A DNA stretch of 64,000 nt from an uncultured Clostridia bacterium. Its GTDB lineage: Bacteria > Bacillota > Clostridia > UBA1381 > UMGS1253. Shown in pieces: positions 1 to 7,978 of the stretch; positions within the stretch are counted from its first letter, which is position 1, and each line of letters starts with the position of its first letter. The notes beneath the pieces were generated by a model. The model was not told the DNA's origin. It ran no database searches and saw only the letters and a list, made by a program, of their open reading frames with translations. Made by a program: the position numbers and the translations under genes. Location: assembly GCA_934457145.1 (NCBI GenBank), contig CAKSHP010000008.1, positions 1 through 64,000 on the forward strand, in the 5' to 3' direction.

Positions 1-2
1 AT

Positions 3-77
3 GCGGGTGTAGTTCAATGGCTAGAATCTCAGCCTTCCAAGCTGATTGTGTGGGTTCGATTCCCATCACCCGCTCCA
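3..77 (+). tRNA. tRNA-Gly (anticodon TCC)
   Basis: Cloverleaf with a GCGGGTG/CACCCGC acceptor stem, anticodon TCC in the loop CTTCCAA, a GGTTCGATTCC T-arm and an encoded CCA end. It is the first visible member of a five-tRNA cluster; the promoter lies outside the window. Confidence 0.97.
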
Positions 78-107
78 CTGTTTTAATTTGAAAATAAGTT
101 AAAACAT

Positions 108-184
<77 letters not shown>

Positions 185-203
185 ATTATTTTTATCTTGA
201 TAT

Positions 204-281
204 GGTGGGTATAGCTCAGTTGGTTAGAGCGCCAGATTGTGGCTCTGGAGGTCGTGAGTTCGACTCTCACTATCCACCCCA
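204..281 (+). tRNA. tRNA-His (anticodon GTG)
   Basis: Acceptor GTGGGTA pairs with TATCCAC. The extra G at 204 faces the discriminator C at 278, the hallmark G-1 of histidine tRNAs. Anticodon GTG; CCA encoded. Confidence 0.97.
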
Positions 282-295
282 TTAAATTTTCTTAA

Positions 296-372
296 TGGGA
301 TGTAGCCAAGTCGGTTAAGGCATCAGACTTTGACTCTGACATTCGTAGGTTCGAATCCTGCCATCCCAACCA
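296..372 (+). tRNA. tRNA-Gln (anticodon TTG)
   Basis: Acceptor TGGGATG pairs with CATCCCA, the anticodon loop CTTTGAC gives TTG, the T-arm contains GGTTCGAATCC, and CCA is encoded. Confidence 0.97.
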
Positions 373-377
373 AATAA

Positions 378-453
378 GGGCCATTAGCTCAGTCGGCAGA
401 GCACTTGACTTTTAATCAAGGTGTCCCGCGTTCGAATCGCGGATGGCTCACCA
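378..453 (+). tRNA. tRNA-Lys (anticodon TTT)
   Basis: Acceptor GGGCCAT pairs with ATGGCTC (one G-T pair), the anticodon loop CTTTTAA gives TTT, and CCA is encoded. It is the last tRNA of the cluster and is followed at once by a terminator hairpin. Confidence 0.97.
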
Positions 454-454
454 G

Positions 455-490
455 AAAAATCGGCAAGTACAAATGTACTTGTCGATTTTT
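455..490 (+). terminator. Terminator of the tRNA cluster
   Basis: Sixteen-base arms (AAAAATCGGCAAGTAC and GTACTTGTCGATTTTT, one G-T pair) flank a 4-base loop, with a T run at the end, two bases after the tRNA-Lys CCA. The same core recurs at 677-714 and 29211-29247. Confidence 0.85.
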
Positions 491-520
491 CACTTATTAC
501 TTTTTCACTATTCACTCTAC

Positions 521-547
521 ATCGGAATTATGTATGCCGATTTTTTG
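521..547 (+). terminator. Possible second short terminator
   Basis: A short stem ATCGG/CCGAT followed by seven Ts. It resembles the lower half of the 455-490 hairpin and could act as a backup terminator for the tRNA transcript. The stem is only five pairs, so this is weak. Confidence 0.35.
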
Positions 548-676
548 AAAAGTCAAGAAATGTGATGCAAACTCGCAAAAGCGAGTTTAAAATCAGAAAA
601 AATATTTTGTTTTGCAAATGTATTATAATTCAAATAAAAATGATTGTACGCATCTATAATAAACGCAAAATCCAAT

Positions 677-714
677 AAAAATCGGCAAGCATGAAAAGTT
701 GCTTGCCGATTTTT
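677..714 (-). terminator. Terminator-like hairpin beside the gene fragment
   Basis: Stem AAAAATCGGCAAGC pairs with GCTTGCCGATTTTT around a 10-base loop, with T runs on both strands. It sits just beyond the stop of the minus-strand fragment at 737-1015 and could serve either strand. Its core matches the tRNA terminator at 455. Confidence 0.65.
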
Positions 715-736
715 AGCTATTTATTATTTTAAAATA

Positions 737-1051
737 TCATTTTTCTATAAATACACTTCCCATACTCCAAGGCATTATACTTGGGATATTTAAAATATAA
801 TCATCGCCGTCTTTTGTATATGAAAGTTTAATTTTTTCGGTGTTTTGAGATACAAAGTAAAAGTTATTGCCTTTAGGGTTTCTGATAATAAGCTTTACAG
901 CTCCGCTTTCGCCTACAGTGGGATTCATAATTGAAACGGATATGGTTTTGCCGTCGGTTTTATCGCTTCTGGGCATTAATAGCGCCATAACGGGAGTTTT
1001 AATTCTTGCCGGCAATTTCTTTTGACCGATATAATCCCCCTTTTTTTACCG
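737..1051 (-). pseudogene. C-terminal fragment of an unidentified protein
   Basis: A reading frame of about 100 codons is bounded upstream by an in-frame TAA next to a run of seven As and five Gs. No convincing ATG and RBS precede the first usable codon, a TTG near 1015. The peptide has a beta-rich pattern and ends SMGSVFIEK, like the C-terminal sandwich of a larger secreted or glycan-active protein. It looks like the 3' remnant of a longer gene, or a gene broken at the A/G homopolymer. The rest of 454-1245 holds hairpins and no other gene that I can support. The family is not recognised. Confidence 0.4.
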
Positions 1052-1175
1052 CTTTTGACGCACGGTGTCTTATCAGCGGCAGTATACACTTTTTTTGAAA
1101 CTATGAAGGTATATTTTCAAACGAAAAATTTTCGTGAATTCAGATAATAATTTTAAAATAATTTACAAAAAAGTA

Positions 1176-1205
1176 TTTACTTTATGTGTAAATATGATAT
1201 ATAAT
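1176..1205 (+). promoter_or_regulatory. Promoter for the SLH protein gene
   Basis: TTTACT and TATAAT are separated by 18 bases, about 40 bases before the start codon. An AAGGAGG ribosome binding site follows. Confidence 0.65.
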
Positions 1206-1245
1206 AAAAACAGGCAGTAAATTAAACATACAAGGAGGATGTGCA

Positions 1246-3003
1246 ATGCTTAGAAAAATTATTTGTTTGATTACGGCGGCAATGCTTGTTTTGGGAGTCG
1301 GAGCAAATGCAGCATATTTTACAGACCTGCAGGACGGAAGCTATGACTGGGCGAAAGACACTATAAACAAACTGGCAGACGACGGCGTTATAAGAGGTTA
1401 TTCGGACGGTACATACGGGCCGGGAAAACAGGTAACCCGTCAGGAAGCTTTCACTCTTTTTTCAAGAGCGGTAGGTGTTAATGACTTTCAAAATGCCTAC
1501 ACGGTTGAATTTAATCAAAATGAATATAAAAACATTGCTTCAAAATACAACACATATGCAAAAGCAGAGCTTTGCCTGATGCTTGAAAGAAAGCTTTTAA
1601 AGGAAGATGAAATCGACACATATTTGTCGGAGACAAATAAAGATAAACCGATGCTTCGTCACGAGGCGGCAGTGCTTATTGCAAAAATATTAAATATCAG
1701 AAACAGTTTTGATGAAAATGCGTCATATGCGCTTGATTTTACGGACGCTGATGAGATTCCGGCAGAGTCGCGCGCAGCCGTTGCGTTTGCAAAGGATATG
1801 GGCATAATTTCGGGCATGGGCGACGGAAGCTTTGCGCCGTACGGAGAAGTTACGCGCGCACAGATTGCAATAATGCTTGACCGCGTTATTAACAAGCTTA
1901 ATATATCGTATAAAACAGGCAGCGTAACAAATGTTTACGAAGATGAAAACGCAATTGATATTGACGGCAACAAATATGAATTTGACAGTTCGGTGCTGTT
2001 TGCAATAAACAGCAAACCGGCAAAACTTAGTGATGTTAAAACAGGCGATAATATTACAATTATAAGCACCGATATGGGAGTGTGGTTTGCAGACGTTATT
2101 CGTTTAAGCGAGCTTGTTTTTGAAACGGTCAGAGGAAAAGTGGCGCGAGTTGACAGCTCAGGCATAATACTAAGCGACGGCAGAGAATTCGGAATATCGG
2201 CGTTTATGATGTGTCATGAAAATTCTGAAGAAAAAAAGATTGAGGAAATGAATTTTGACAATCCGGTCACGCTTCAGACAGTAAACGGGTTTGTGCGTTC
2301 AATAGAAGGTACGGGAACGATATGCGAATATGAAAAGGCACAGATTTTATCTATATCAACCATTCCTTCAAAGAAAATAAAGTTTGAAGATGAGTATGGA
2401 TTTGTGCAGGAGTTTGAGGTTGGCGAAAACGCGAAAATCACTCAGAACGGATATGCATCAGAGCTTGAAGAGTTAAAGCCCAAGTCTGTTATGTATATAA
2501 AAGCGGATAAAGAAGTGATACAAAACATCGGCGTATACAGCACGTTTGAACAGGATTCGGCAGTTGTGGAGCAAATTGTTATAGACAAAAAGGAAAGCAG
2601 CATTGTTTTGTCGGGCGGCGTCAGCGAGAGAATAAAAATTGAAAGCGACACCAGGTTTACCGATGAAGAAGGCAATACAAAATCGATATATGATTTGCGT
2701 ATAGGCGACAGCGTTAATCCTGAATTTGAAAAAGGAAAGTTAGCTGTTGTACGCCACACAAAGTATGTTGCGCCGACGAGCTTTTCGGGAACCGTTAAAA
2801 AAATTGACGCATCGGAAAATACAATGACGCTTGATACCGGGGATGAGCAAATGAATATAAAAATCAGCACATCGGTTGTTGTTATAAGATATGAAGATGC
2901 TGCAAAGCTTTCGCTTAAATCGGTTAAAGAGGGCGATCATGTGGTTATAGCGGGCGAATATGACGAAAATTCGGAATTTGTGTGCACAAGTATAATTTTA
3001 TAA
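1246..3003 (+). CDS. S-layer homology (SLH) domain protein
   Basis: A secreted, probably wall-anchored protein of 585 residues. Residues 1-22 form a signal peptide ending ANA. SLH motifs follow at about 23-77 (WAKDTINKLADDGVIRGYSDG) and 163-220 (GDGSFAPYGEVTRAQ), with a degenerate copy at about 90-150. SLH triplets bind pyruvylated secondary wall polymer. The rest, from about 230, is beta-rich with repeated short modules (ILSDGREF, GTVKKIDASENTMTLD) and no catalytic motif, so a structural role is inferred. The ATG follows AAGGAGG at good spacing. The gene is monocistronic between its own promoter and a terminator. Confidence 0.85.
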   Translation: MLRKIICLITAAMLVLGVGANAAYFTDLQDGSYDWAKDTINKLADDGVIRGYSDGTYGPGKQVTRQEAFTLFSRAVGVNDFQNAYTVEFNQNEYKNIASKYNTYAKAELCLMLERKLLKEDEIDTYLSETNKDKPMLRHEAAVLIAKILNIRNSFDENASYALDFTDADEIPAESRAAVAFAKDMGIISGMGDGSFAPYGEVTRAQIAIMLDRVINKLNISYKTGSVTNVYEDENAIDIDGNKYEFDSSVLFAINSKPAKLSDVKTGDNITIISTDMGVWFADVIRLSELVFETVRGKVARVDSSGIILSDGREFGISAFMMCHENSEEKKIEEMNFDNPVTLQTVNGFVRSIEGTGTICEYEKAQILSISTIPSKKIKFEDEYGFVQEFEVGENAKITQNGYASELEELKPKSVMYIKADKEVIQNIGVYSTFEQDSAVVEQIVIDKKESSIVLSGGVSERIKIESDTRFTDEEGNTKSIYDLRIGDSVNPEFEKGKLAVVRHTKYVAPTSFSGTVKKIDASENTMTLDTGDEQMNIKISTSVVVIRYEDAAKLSLKSVKEGDHVVIAGEYDENSEFVCTSIIL

Positions 3004-3008
3004 AAGTT

Positions 3009-3049
3009 ATTCATCGGAGCTGTAAAGTGCGACTCCGATGAATTTTTTT
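3009..3049 (+). terminator. Terminator of the SLH gene
   Basis: An 11-base perfect stem ATTCATCGGAG/CTCCGATGAAT followed by a seven-T run, immediately after the stop codon. Confidence 0.85.
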
Positions 3050-3219
3050 ATACACAGCCTGTATGTAAGAGCCGGACACAAGAGAGTTTATGTGTGCTAT
3101 AAACACTTTTTTATAACATTTTTTGCTGCCGTTTTTTTATTTTTTTCTTTTTAGTTGTCAAAGTTACGGAAAAAAGGCTTAAAAATAAAGAAAAACACGA
3201 TATAAACATAAGTAAAGTG

Positions 3220-3248
3220 TTGCACTGAGATAAAAAATGTGGTATGAT
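3220..3248 (+). promoter_or_regulatory. Promoter for the P-loop ATPase / oxidoreductase operon
   Basis: TTGCAC, 17 bases, TATGAT, about 40 bases before the TTG start at 3288. Confidence 0.65.
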
Positions 3249-3287
3249 ATATAAAAGTGCAGTTAAAAAAATTTCGGAGGCTTTAAC

Positions 3288-3956
3288 TTGAATAAAAGAA
3301 TACACATTTTCACCGGACATTTCGGAAGCGGAAAAACTGAAATTGCGATTAACTATGCTATGAAGCTTGCCGCCTCGGGCAAAAAAACAACAATTGTGGA
3401 CTGCGATATTGTAAACACTTATTTTCGCACGCTCGATGCAAAAAAACAGTTAAACAGCTGCGGTATACGGGTGATAGCGCCTGTGTTTGCAAACACAAAT
3501 CTTGAAATGCAGATGATGACAAGCGATGTTTTATCTGTATTTGAGCAAAAAGACAGCGAGGTTGTGTTTGACGTTGGCGGAGATGAGGACGGAGCGTTTG
3601 CTCTCGGCGGATATAAAAAGTTTTTTGACCGCGAAGGGTATGAGATGTTTTTTGTTGTAAACACCCGGCGGCCGCTTACGCAAACGGCAGACGATATTTT
3701 GGTGTATATGTCTGAGATTGAAAATGCTTCAAGGCTTAATATAACTCATATAGTAAATAATTCTAATCTTGCGGGTGAGACAAGCGAGGAAGATATTTTG
3801 CATGGCGACCGTGAAGTGAGAAAAATTTGCGGTAAAACAAAAATTGATTATGCATTTTTAAGCGGAGAGAAAAAGCTTTTGGAAAATATAGATTTAAATA
3901 ATTACGGCTGTATGGAAAAATTTTATTTAGAGAGGTTTTTAAAGCCTGAATTTTAA
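3288..3956 (+). CDS. P-loop ATPase, ParA/MinD-like
   Basis: A cytoplasmic nucleotide-binding protein of 222 residues. The Walker A motif lies at residues 10-17 (GHFGSGKT). An aspartate-rich strand IVDCD follows at about 39, and VVFDVGGDEDG is a likely Walker B-type segment. The architecture resembles the SIMIBI (ParA/MinD/CobQ) class. The start is TTG, supported by CGGAGG nine bases upstream. It lies 64 bases ahead of the 2-oxoacid:ferredoxin oxidoreductase genes in the same orientation with no clear terminator between, so it may help cofactor assembly or regulate that complex. That link is inference from position only. Confidence 0.7.
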   Translation: MNKRIHIFTGHFGSGKTEIAINYAMKLAASGKKTTIVDCDIVNTYFRTLDAKKQLNSCGIRVIAPVFANTNLEMQMMTSDVLSVFEQKDSEVVFDVGGDEDGAFALGGYKKFFDREGYEMFFVVNTRRPLTQTADDILVYMSEIENASRLNITHIVNNSNLAGETSEEDILHGDREVRKICGKTKIDYAFLSGEKKLLENIDLNNYGCMEKFYLERFLKPEF

Positions 3957-4019
3957 GGCTTTATTTCCCAATATAACTTATGCCTTACCGGGCAGAATTT
4001 TAAGAAAGGATGTTTATAT

Positions 4020-4229
4020 ATGGCAAAGGTAGTTTTTGATGTGGACAGATGCAAGGGCTGTGAGCTTTGCACAACTGTGTGTCCGAAAAAAATTGTCTGT
4101 ATGAGTACAGAGAAAATGAATGCAAAAGGTTTTTATCCGGCGCATGTTTCAGAACCGGAAAAATGCATCGGCTGTGCTTTTTGCGCGACAATTTGTCCGG
4201 ATTGTGTTATTGAGGTATACAAAGATTAG
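4020..4229 (+). CDS. korD: 2-oxoacid:ferredoxin oxidoreductase delta subunit (2x4Fe-4S ferredoxin)
   Basis: A 69-residue ferredoxin-type subunit with two CxxCxxCxxxCP clusters, at Cys 11/14/17/21 and Cys 49/52/55/59. In this enzyme family the subunit carries electrons from the thiamine-diphosphate site to external ferredoxin. It is the first of four consecutive subunit genes, 17 bases before the alpha subunit. An AAGAAAGGA ribosome binding site precedes the ATG. Confidence 0.92.
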   Translation: MAKVVFDVDRCKGCELCTTVCPKKIVCMSTEKMNAKGFYPAHVSEPEKCIGCAFCATICPDCVIEVYKD

Positions 4230-4246
4230 GAAGGAAGGTATGAAAA

Positions 4247-5311
4247 ATGGCAGAAAAAGTTTTAATGAAAGGCAATGAAGCATTGGCAGAAGCTGCTATG
4301 CAGGCAGGATGCAGACTTTTCTTCGGATATCCTATAACACCGCAGACTGAGCTTGCGGCATACATGGCAAAAAAGATGCCCAAGATCGGCGGTTTGTTTT
4401 TGCAGGCAGAAAGCGAAGTTGCCGCGATAAATATGGTATATGGCGCAGCCGGAGCGGGCGCAAGAGTTATGACAAGTTCTTCAAGCCCGGGAGTCAGCCT
4501 TAAATCCGAGGGTATAAGCTATATTGCAGGTGCTGATTTACCGTGTGTTATTATAAATATTGTAAGAGGCGGCCCCGGACTCGGCGGAATTCAGCCTGCG
4601 CAGTCGGACTATTTTCAGGCTACAAAGGGCGGCGGACACGGCGACTATCATATGATAGTTCTGGCACCGAGCTCCGTTCAGGAAATGGTTAATTTAACGT
4701 CGCTTGCGTTTGATTTGGGCGAGATTTACCGTATGCCGGTTATGATTATGGGCGACGGTATGCTTGGTCAGATGATGGAGCCTATAAGCTTTGAAAATGT
4801 TGAAAAACGCGAGGTACCCGAGAAAACATGGGCAACAACCGGAACAAAAATGCAGCGCAAGAGAAACATAATAAACTCTTTATATATTACCCCCGATGAA
4901 CTGGAGGCGCTTGTTATTGAGCGTGAGAAACGCTATGACGTTGTCCGCAAAAACGAGGTTATGTATGAGCAGTATAAAACAGAGGATGCAGATTTTATAC
5001 TTGCAGCATACGGCACAACGGCAAGAATTGCAAAAAATGCAATCGAACAGCTCAGAAAAGAGGGAATAAAAACAGGCTTGATCCGTCCTATAACGCTTTG
5101 GCCGTTCCCTTATGATATATTTAATAAAGCTGCCGACACGGCAAAGGCATTTTTGAGCGTTGAAATGAGTATGGGACAGATGGTTGAAGATGTCCGCCTC
5201 GGAGTAAACGGCAAAAAGCCGGTACACTTCTTCGGAAGAACCGGAGGAATGGTACCGTCGCCGCAGGAGATAATAAATAAAGTTAAAGAAATTGCCGGAG
5301 GTGTTAAATAA
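4247..5311 (+). CDS. korA: 2-oxoacid:ferredoxin oxidoreductase alpha subunit (VorB/KorA type)
   Basis: A 354-residue subunit of the complex that oxidatively decarboxylates a 2-oxoacid to acyl-CoA with reduction of ferredoxin. It starts with the family pattern LMKGNEALAEAAMQAGC and GYPITPQTE, followed by QAESEVAAINMVYGAAGAG and SSPGVSLKSEGI. It matches the branched-chain 2-oxoisovalerate (VorB) or 2-oxoglutarate (KorA) group more than the pyruvate enzyme, because the subunits are separate and ordered delta-alpha-beta-gamma. The substrate cannot be settled from sequence. The stop overlaps the beta-subunit start by one base (TAATG). Confidence 0.9.
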   Translation: MAEKVLMKGNEALAEAAMQAGCRLFFGYPITPQTELAAYMAKKMPKIGGLFLQAESEVAAINMVYGAAGAGARVMTSSSSPGVSLKSEGISYIAGADLPCVIINIVRGGPGLGGIQPAQSDYFQATKGGGHGDYHMIVLAPSSVQEMVNLTSLAFDLGEIYRMPVMIMGDGMLGQMMEPISFENVEKREVPEKTWATTGTKMQRKRNIINSLYITPDELEALVIEREKRYDVVRKNEVMYEQYKTEDADFILAAYGTTARIAKNAIEQLRKEGIKTGLIRPITLWPFPYDIFNKAADTAKAFLSVEMSMGQMVEDVRLGVNGKKPVHFFGRTGGMVPSPQEIINKVKEIAGGVK

Positions 5312-6057
5312 TGACTAAAGTATTTGGCAGACCGCACGCTTTAAGCGATGTGAATTTACATTACTGTCCCGGCTGTACACATGGTATTATACACAGACTG
5401 GTGGCAGAGGTTATAGATGAACTTGGAATTGAGGGAAAGACTATTGGCGTGGCTCCCGTTGGATGCAGCGTGTTTGCATATAATTATTTTGAATGTGATA
5501 TGCAGCAGGCTTCTCACGGACGTGCGCCGGCAGTTGCAACCGGCATAAAAAGAGCAAATCCCGACAACGTGGTGTTTACATACCAGGGCGACGGCGATTT
5601 GGCTGCAATCGGTACTGCGGAAACAGTTCATGCGGCAACCAGAAGCGAAAATATAAGCGTGATTTTTGTAAACAATGCGATTTACGGCATGACGGGCGGA
5701 CAAATGGCGCCGACGTCGCTTGTAGGTCAGGTAACGCAGACCACGCCTTACGGAAGAAAAGTTGAAACACAGGGTTATCCGATTAAGGTTTGCGAAATGC
5801 TCTCCACGCTTGACGGAACCACATATGCAGAGCGTGTCAGCGTTGATAATATTAAAAACATTAAAAAAGCAAAGGCAGCTATAAAAAAGGCTTTTGAATA
5901 TCAGATTGCAGGCAAAGGATTTTCGATTGTTGAAGTGCTTTCAACTTGTCCGACAAACTGGGGACTTTCCCCGGTGGAGGCGCTCGAGTGGCTGAGAAAT
6001 AACATGGAAGATGTGTATCCGCTCGGCGTGTATAAGGATAAAGGAGGCGACAAATAA
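5311..6057 (+). CDS. korB: 2-oxoacid:ferredoxin oxidoreductase beta subunit
   Basis: A 248-residue thiamine-diphosphate-binding subunit. The N-terminal YCPGCTHG motif supplies a conserved cluster-region cysteine pair. GDGDLAAIG followed by FVNNAIYGMTGGQMAPTS is the TPP/Mg binding signature, and GRKVETQGYP is typical of the family. It is coupled to the alpha and gamma genes by one-base stop/start overlaps, which suggests tightly balanced translation. Confidence 0.92.
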   Translation: MTKVFGRPHALSDVNLHYCPGCTHGIIHRLVAEVIDELGIEGKTIGVAPVGCSVFAYNYFECDMQQASHGRAPAVATGIKRANPDNVVFTYQGDGDLAAIGTAETVHAATRSENISVIFVNNAIYGMTGGQMAPTSLVGQVTQTTPYGRKVETQGYPIKVCEMLSTLDGTTYAERVSVDNIKNIKKAKAAIKKAFEYQIAGKGFSIVEVLSTCPTNWGLSPVEALEWLRNNMEDVYPLGVYKDKGGDK

Positions 6058-6587
6058 TGACAAACGAATTGGTTATTGCAGGTTTCGGCGGTCAGGGCAT
6101 ATTGTTTATGGGCAAAGTTTTGGCATACGGCGGTTTGATGAGCGGACATGAGGTTTCATGGCTTCCGTCATACGGCCCCGAGATGCGCGGCGGTACGGCA
6201 AACTGTCATGTTATTATTTCTAAAACACCGGTAGGTTCGCCTATTATAACAAATCCTACCGTGCTTATTGCTATGAATAAGCCTTCTCTTGATAAATTTG
6301 AAGATTTGGTTGTGAGCGGAGGAAAAATCTTTGTTGACAGCTCCTTGATTGACAGAAAAGTAAAAAGAGATGACGTTGAGGTTCATTATATCCCGGCAAC
6401 GCAGATGGCTTTGGAAAACAAAACGCCAAAGCTTGCAAACATGATTATTTTAGGTAAGCTTATAAAGGAAACAAACATTTTGTCTTACGATGAAATGAAA
6501 GAGGGACTTAAAAAATGTGTTCCTGCTAAAAAGCCCGAACTTTTTGACGTTAACTTAAAGGTTATAGATTTGGGTTATAATTATTAA
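6057..6587 (+). CDS. korC: 2-oxoacid:ferredoxin oxidoreductase gamma subunit
   Basis: A 176-residue subunit beginning with the family signature ELVIAGFGGQGILFMGKVLA, then SYGPEMRGGTANCHV, as in KorC and PorG gamma domains. It overlaps the beta stop by one base and closes the operon, which ends at the hairpin 6596-6624. Confidence 0.92.
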   Translation: MTNELVIAGFGGQGILFMGKVLAYGGLMSGHEVSWLPSYGPEMRGGTANCHVIISKTPVGSPIITNPTVLIAMNKPSLDKFEDLVVSGGKIFVDSSLIDRKVKRDDVEVHYIPATQMALENKTPKLANMIILGKLIKETNILSYDEMKEGLKKCVPAKKPELFDVNLKVIDLGYNY

Positions 6588-6595
6588 AAAAATAT

Positions 6596-6624
6596 AAAAC
6601 GGCCGTCGGTTTGACGGCTGTTTT
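6596..6624 (+). terminator. Terminator of the oxidoreductase operon
   Basis: Twelve-base arms AAAACGGCCGTC/GACGGCTGTTTT (one G-T pair) around a 5-base loop, nine bases after the korC stop. Confidence 0.8.
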
Positions 6625-6645
6625 GTGTACTGAAAGGAAATTGAT

Positions 6646-7056
6646 ATGAGCGATTATGTAAAAACCGAAAGCAATAAAGGGGAAGGCTATTGGCGGGTGT
6701 TTGAATTCGGAGAATGGACAACGGCATTTTTAAACCATTCGGACAGATTTGATATAGCAAATTTATGTGAATTTGAACGCCATAACGAGACAGACGAGGT
6801 GTTTGGACTTATTGAAGGAAGCGCATATCTTCTCACGGGAGGAAATGCGTCTTCGCCGAGCGAGGATATTGAAATAACAAAGCTTGAAAAGAAAAACATG
6901 TATAACGTTTTAAAAGGTGTCTGGCATCATATAGTTGTGAGCCGCGACGCAAGCACATATATTGTTGAATGCAGCAATACAAGCAGCGAAAACAGCGAAA
7001 AAAAGCCGATTTCAAAGAAAGCGGTTGAATATGCAAAAAGCGTTATAAAACTTTAA
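6646..7056 (+). CDS. Cupin-like protein of unknown function
   Basis: A 136-residue soluble protein. The segment FERHNETDEVFGLIEGSAYLL resembles a cupin motif 1 with its metal-binding His and Glu, and GVWHHIVVS resembles motif 2 with two histidines. It is probably a small single-domain cupin or sugar-binding barrel; no substrate can be assigned. It starts at an ATG after GAAAGGAAA. It is flanked by terminators at 6596-6624 and 7072-7118, so it is a single-gene unit. Confidence 0.65.
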   Translation: MSDYVKTESNKGEGYWRVFEFGEWTTAFLNHSDRFDIANLCEFERHNETDEVFGLIEGSAYLLTGGNASSPSEDIEITKLEKKNMYNVLKGVWHHIVVSRDASTYIVECSNTSSENSEKKPISKKAVEYAKSVIKL

Positions 7057-7071
7057 AAAAATATTAAGATC

Positions 7072-7118
7072 AAAGCCTTGAAAACAATTCTTAACAAAGA
7101 AGTTTTCAGGGCTTTTTT
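7072..7118 (+). terminator. Terminator of the cupin gene
   Basis: Stem AAAGCCTTGAAAAC pairs with GTTTTCAGGGCTTT (one G-T pair) around a 16-base loop and is followed by a T run. Confidence 0.8.
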
Positions 7119-7136
7119 GTTTTGTCAAAAAAGTTG

Positions 7137-7165
7137 TTGACAAATTGGTTTGGTTGTGATAGAAT
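7137..7165 (+). promoter_or_regulatory. Promoter for the DeoR regulator and MFS transporter
   Basis: A consensus TTGACA, a 17-base spacer and TAGAAT, 25 bases before the start codon. Confidence 0.75.
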
Positions 7166-7189
7166 GGGTTTCGATTGGAGTGGTTTGAA

Positions 7190-7978
7190 ATGTTTGCGAT
7201 AGAAAGGTATGAAGCAATTCTTGCAATATTAAATGAAAAAGGCAATGTAACAATTTCAGAGCTTGTACAAACTTTTAATGTTTCGACGGAAACGGTGCGC
7301 AAAGATTTAATGTTTTTGGAAAAGGAAAAAAAGCTTGTCAGAACTCACGGCGGAGCGGTGTGCACAGTGAAAAGAAAAATGTTTCGCCCTCTTAAAGAAA
7401 GGGTTAAAAGCTTTGCGGCAGAAAAAAGAGAGCTTTCGCAGTATGCCTGCGAATTTCTTGAAAACGACGATACGATTGCAATTGACGAGGGGAGCACGGC
7501 AATTGAATTTGCAAAGGTTGTTTTGAATAAAAACCTGCGGCTGCGGGTTGTGACGCACAGCATGGATGTGTTTAACATACTTTCGCAAAACAGCAAAATA
7601 GAGATAATTTTGTGCGGAGGAGAATATGTGAAAGAGGAAAATGCCTTTGCCGGAGTTATGACAATGGAAATGGCAAAAAGCATATACACAAACAAAGCGT
7701 TTATATTTCCTTCGGCAATTTCTTTGGAGTTTGGTATGTCGATGTATCAGAGCGAGTATAAATTTTTGGAAATAGAAAAAATGTATGTAAAAAACACGGA
7801 CAAAGTGTTTATTTTGGCAGACAGCAAAAAGTTTGAGAAAAAAGCGTTTATAAAGTCGTTTGATCTTTCAAAAAAATACACTTATGTTACGGACAGTGCG
7901 CTTGACGGCAAAGTCTATAATCTATATAAAAAATCGGGGTTAGATATTATAAAGGGGAGAGAGGAAAGTGGAAGATAA
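7190..7978 (+). CDS. DeoR/GlpR-family transcriptional regulator
   Basis: A 262-residue sugar-responsive repressor. The N-terminal helix-turn-helix contains VTISELVQTFNVSTETVRKDL, and RTHGGAV marks the end of the DNA-binding domain. The C-terminal half is the sugar-phosphate-binding DeoRC fold (DEGSTAIEFAKVV, VVTHSMDV, LCGGEY). The ATG at 7190 is chosen over an upstream TTG at 7175 because GGAG at 7177-7180 is a correctly spaced ribosome binding site and families start MFAIERY-like. It overlaps the downstream transporter by 11 bases, so it probably controls that gene. Confidence 0.88.
   Translation: MFAIERYEAILAILNEKGNVTISELVQTFNVSTETVRKDLMFLEKEKKLVRTHGGAVCTVKRKMFRPLKERVKSFAAEKRELSQYACEFLENDDTIAIDEGSTAIEFAKVVLNKNLRLRVVTHSMDVFNILSQNSKIEIILCGGEYVKEENAFAGVMTMEMAKSIYTNKAFIFPSAISLEFGMSMYQSEYKFLEIEKMYVKNTDKVFILADSKKFEKKAFIKSFDLSKKYTYVTDSALDGKVYNLYKKSGLDIIKGREESGR

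Noticed and set aside
2442..2870. A 142-codon frame antisense to the SLH gene
   Set aside because: The plus-strand protein is a full family member with promoter and terminator; the antisense peptide is Ser/Leu-rich noise.
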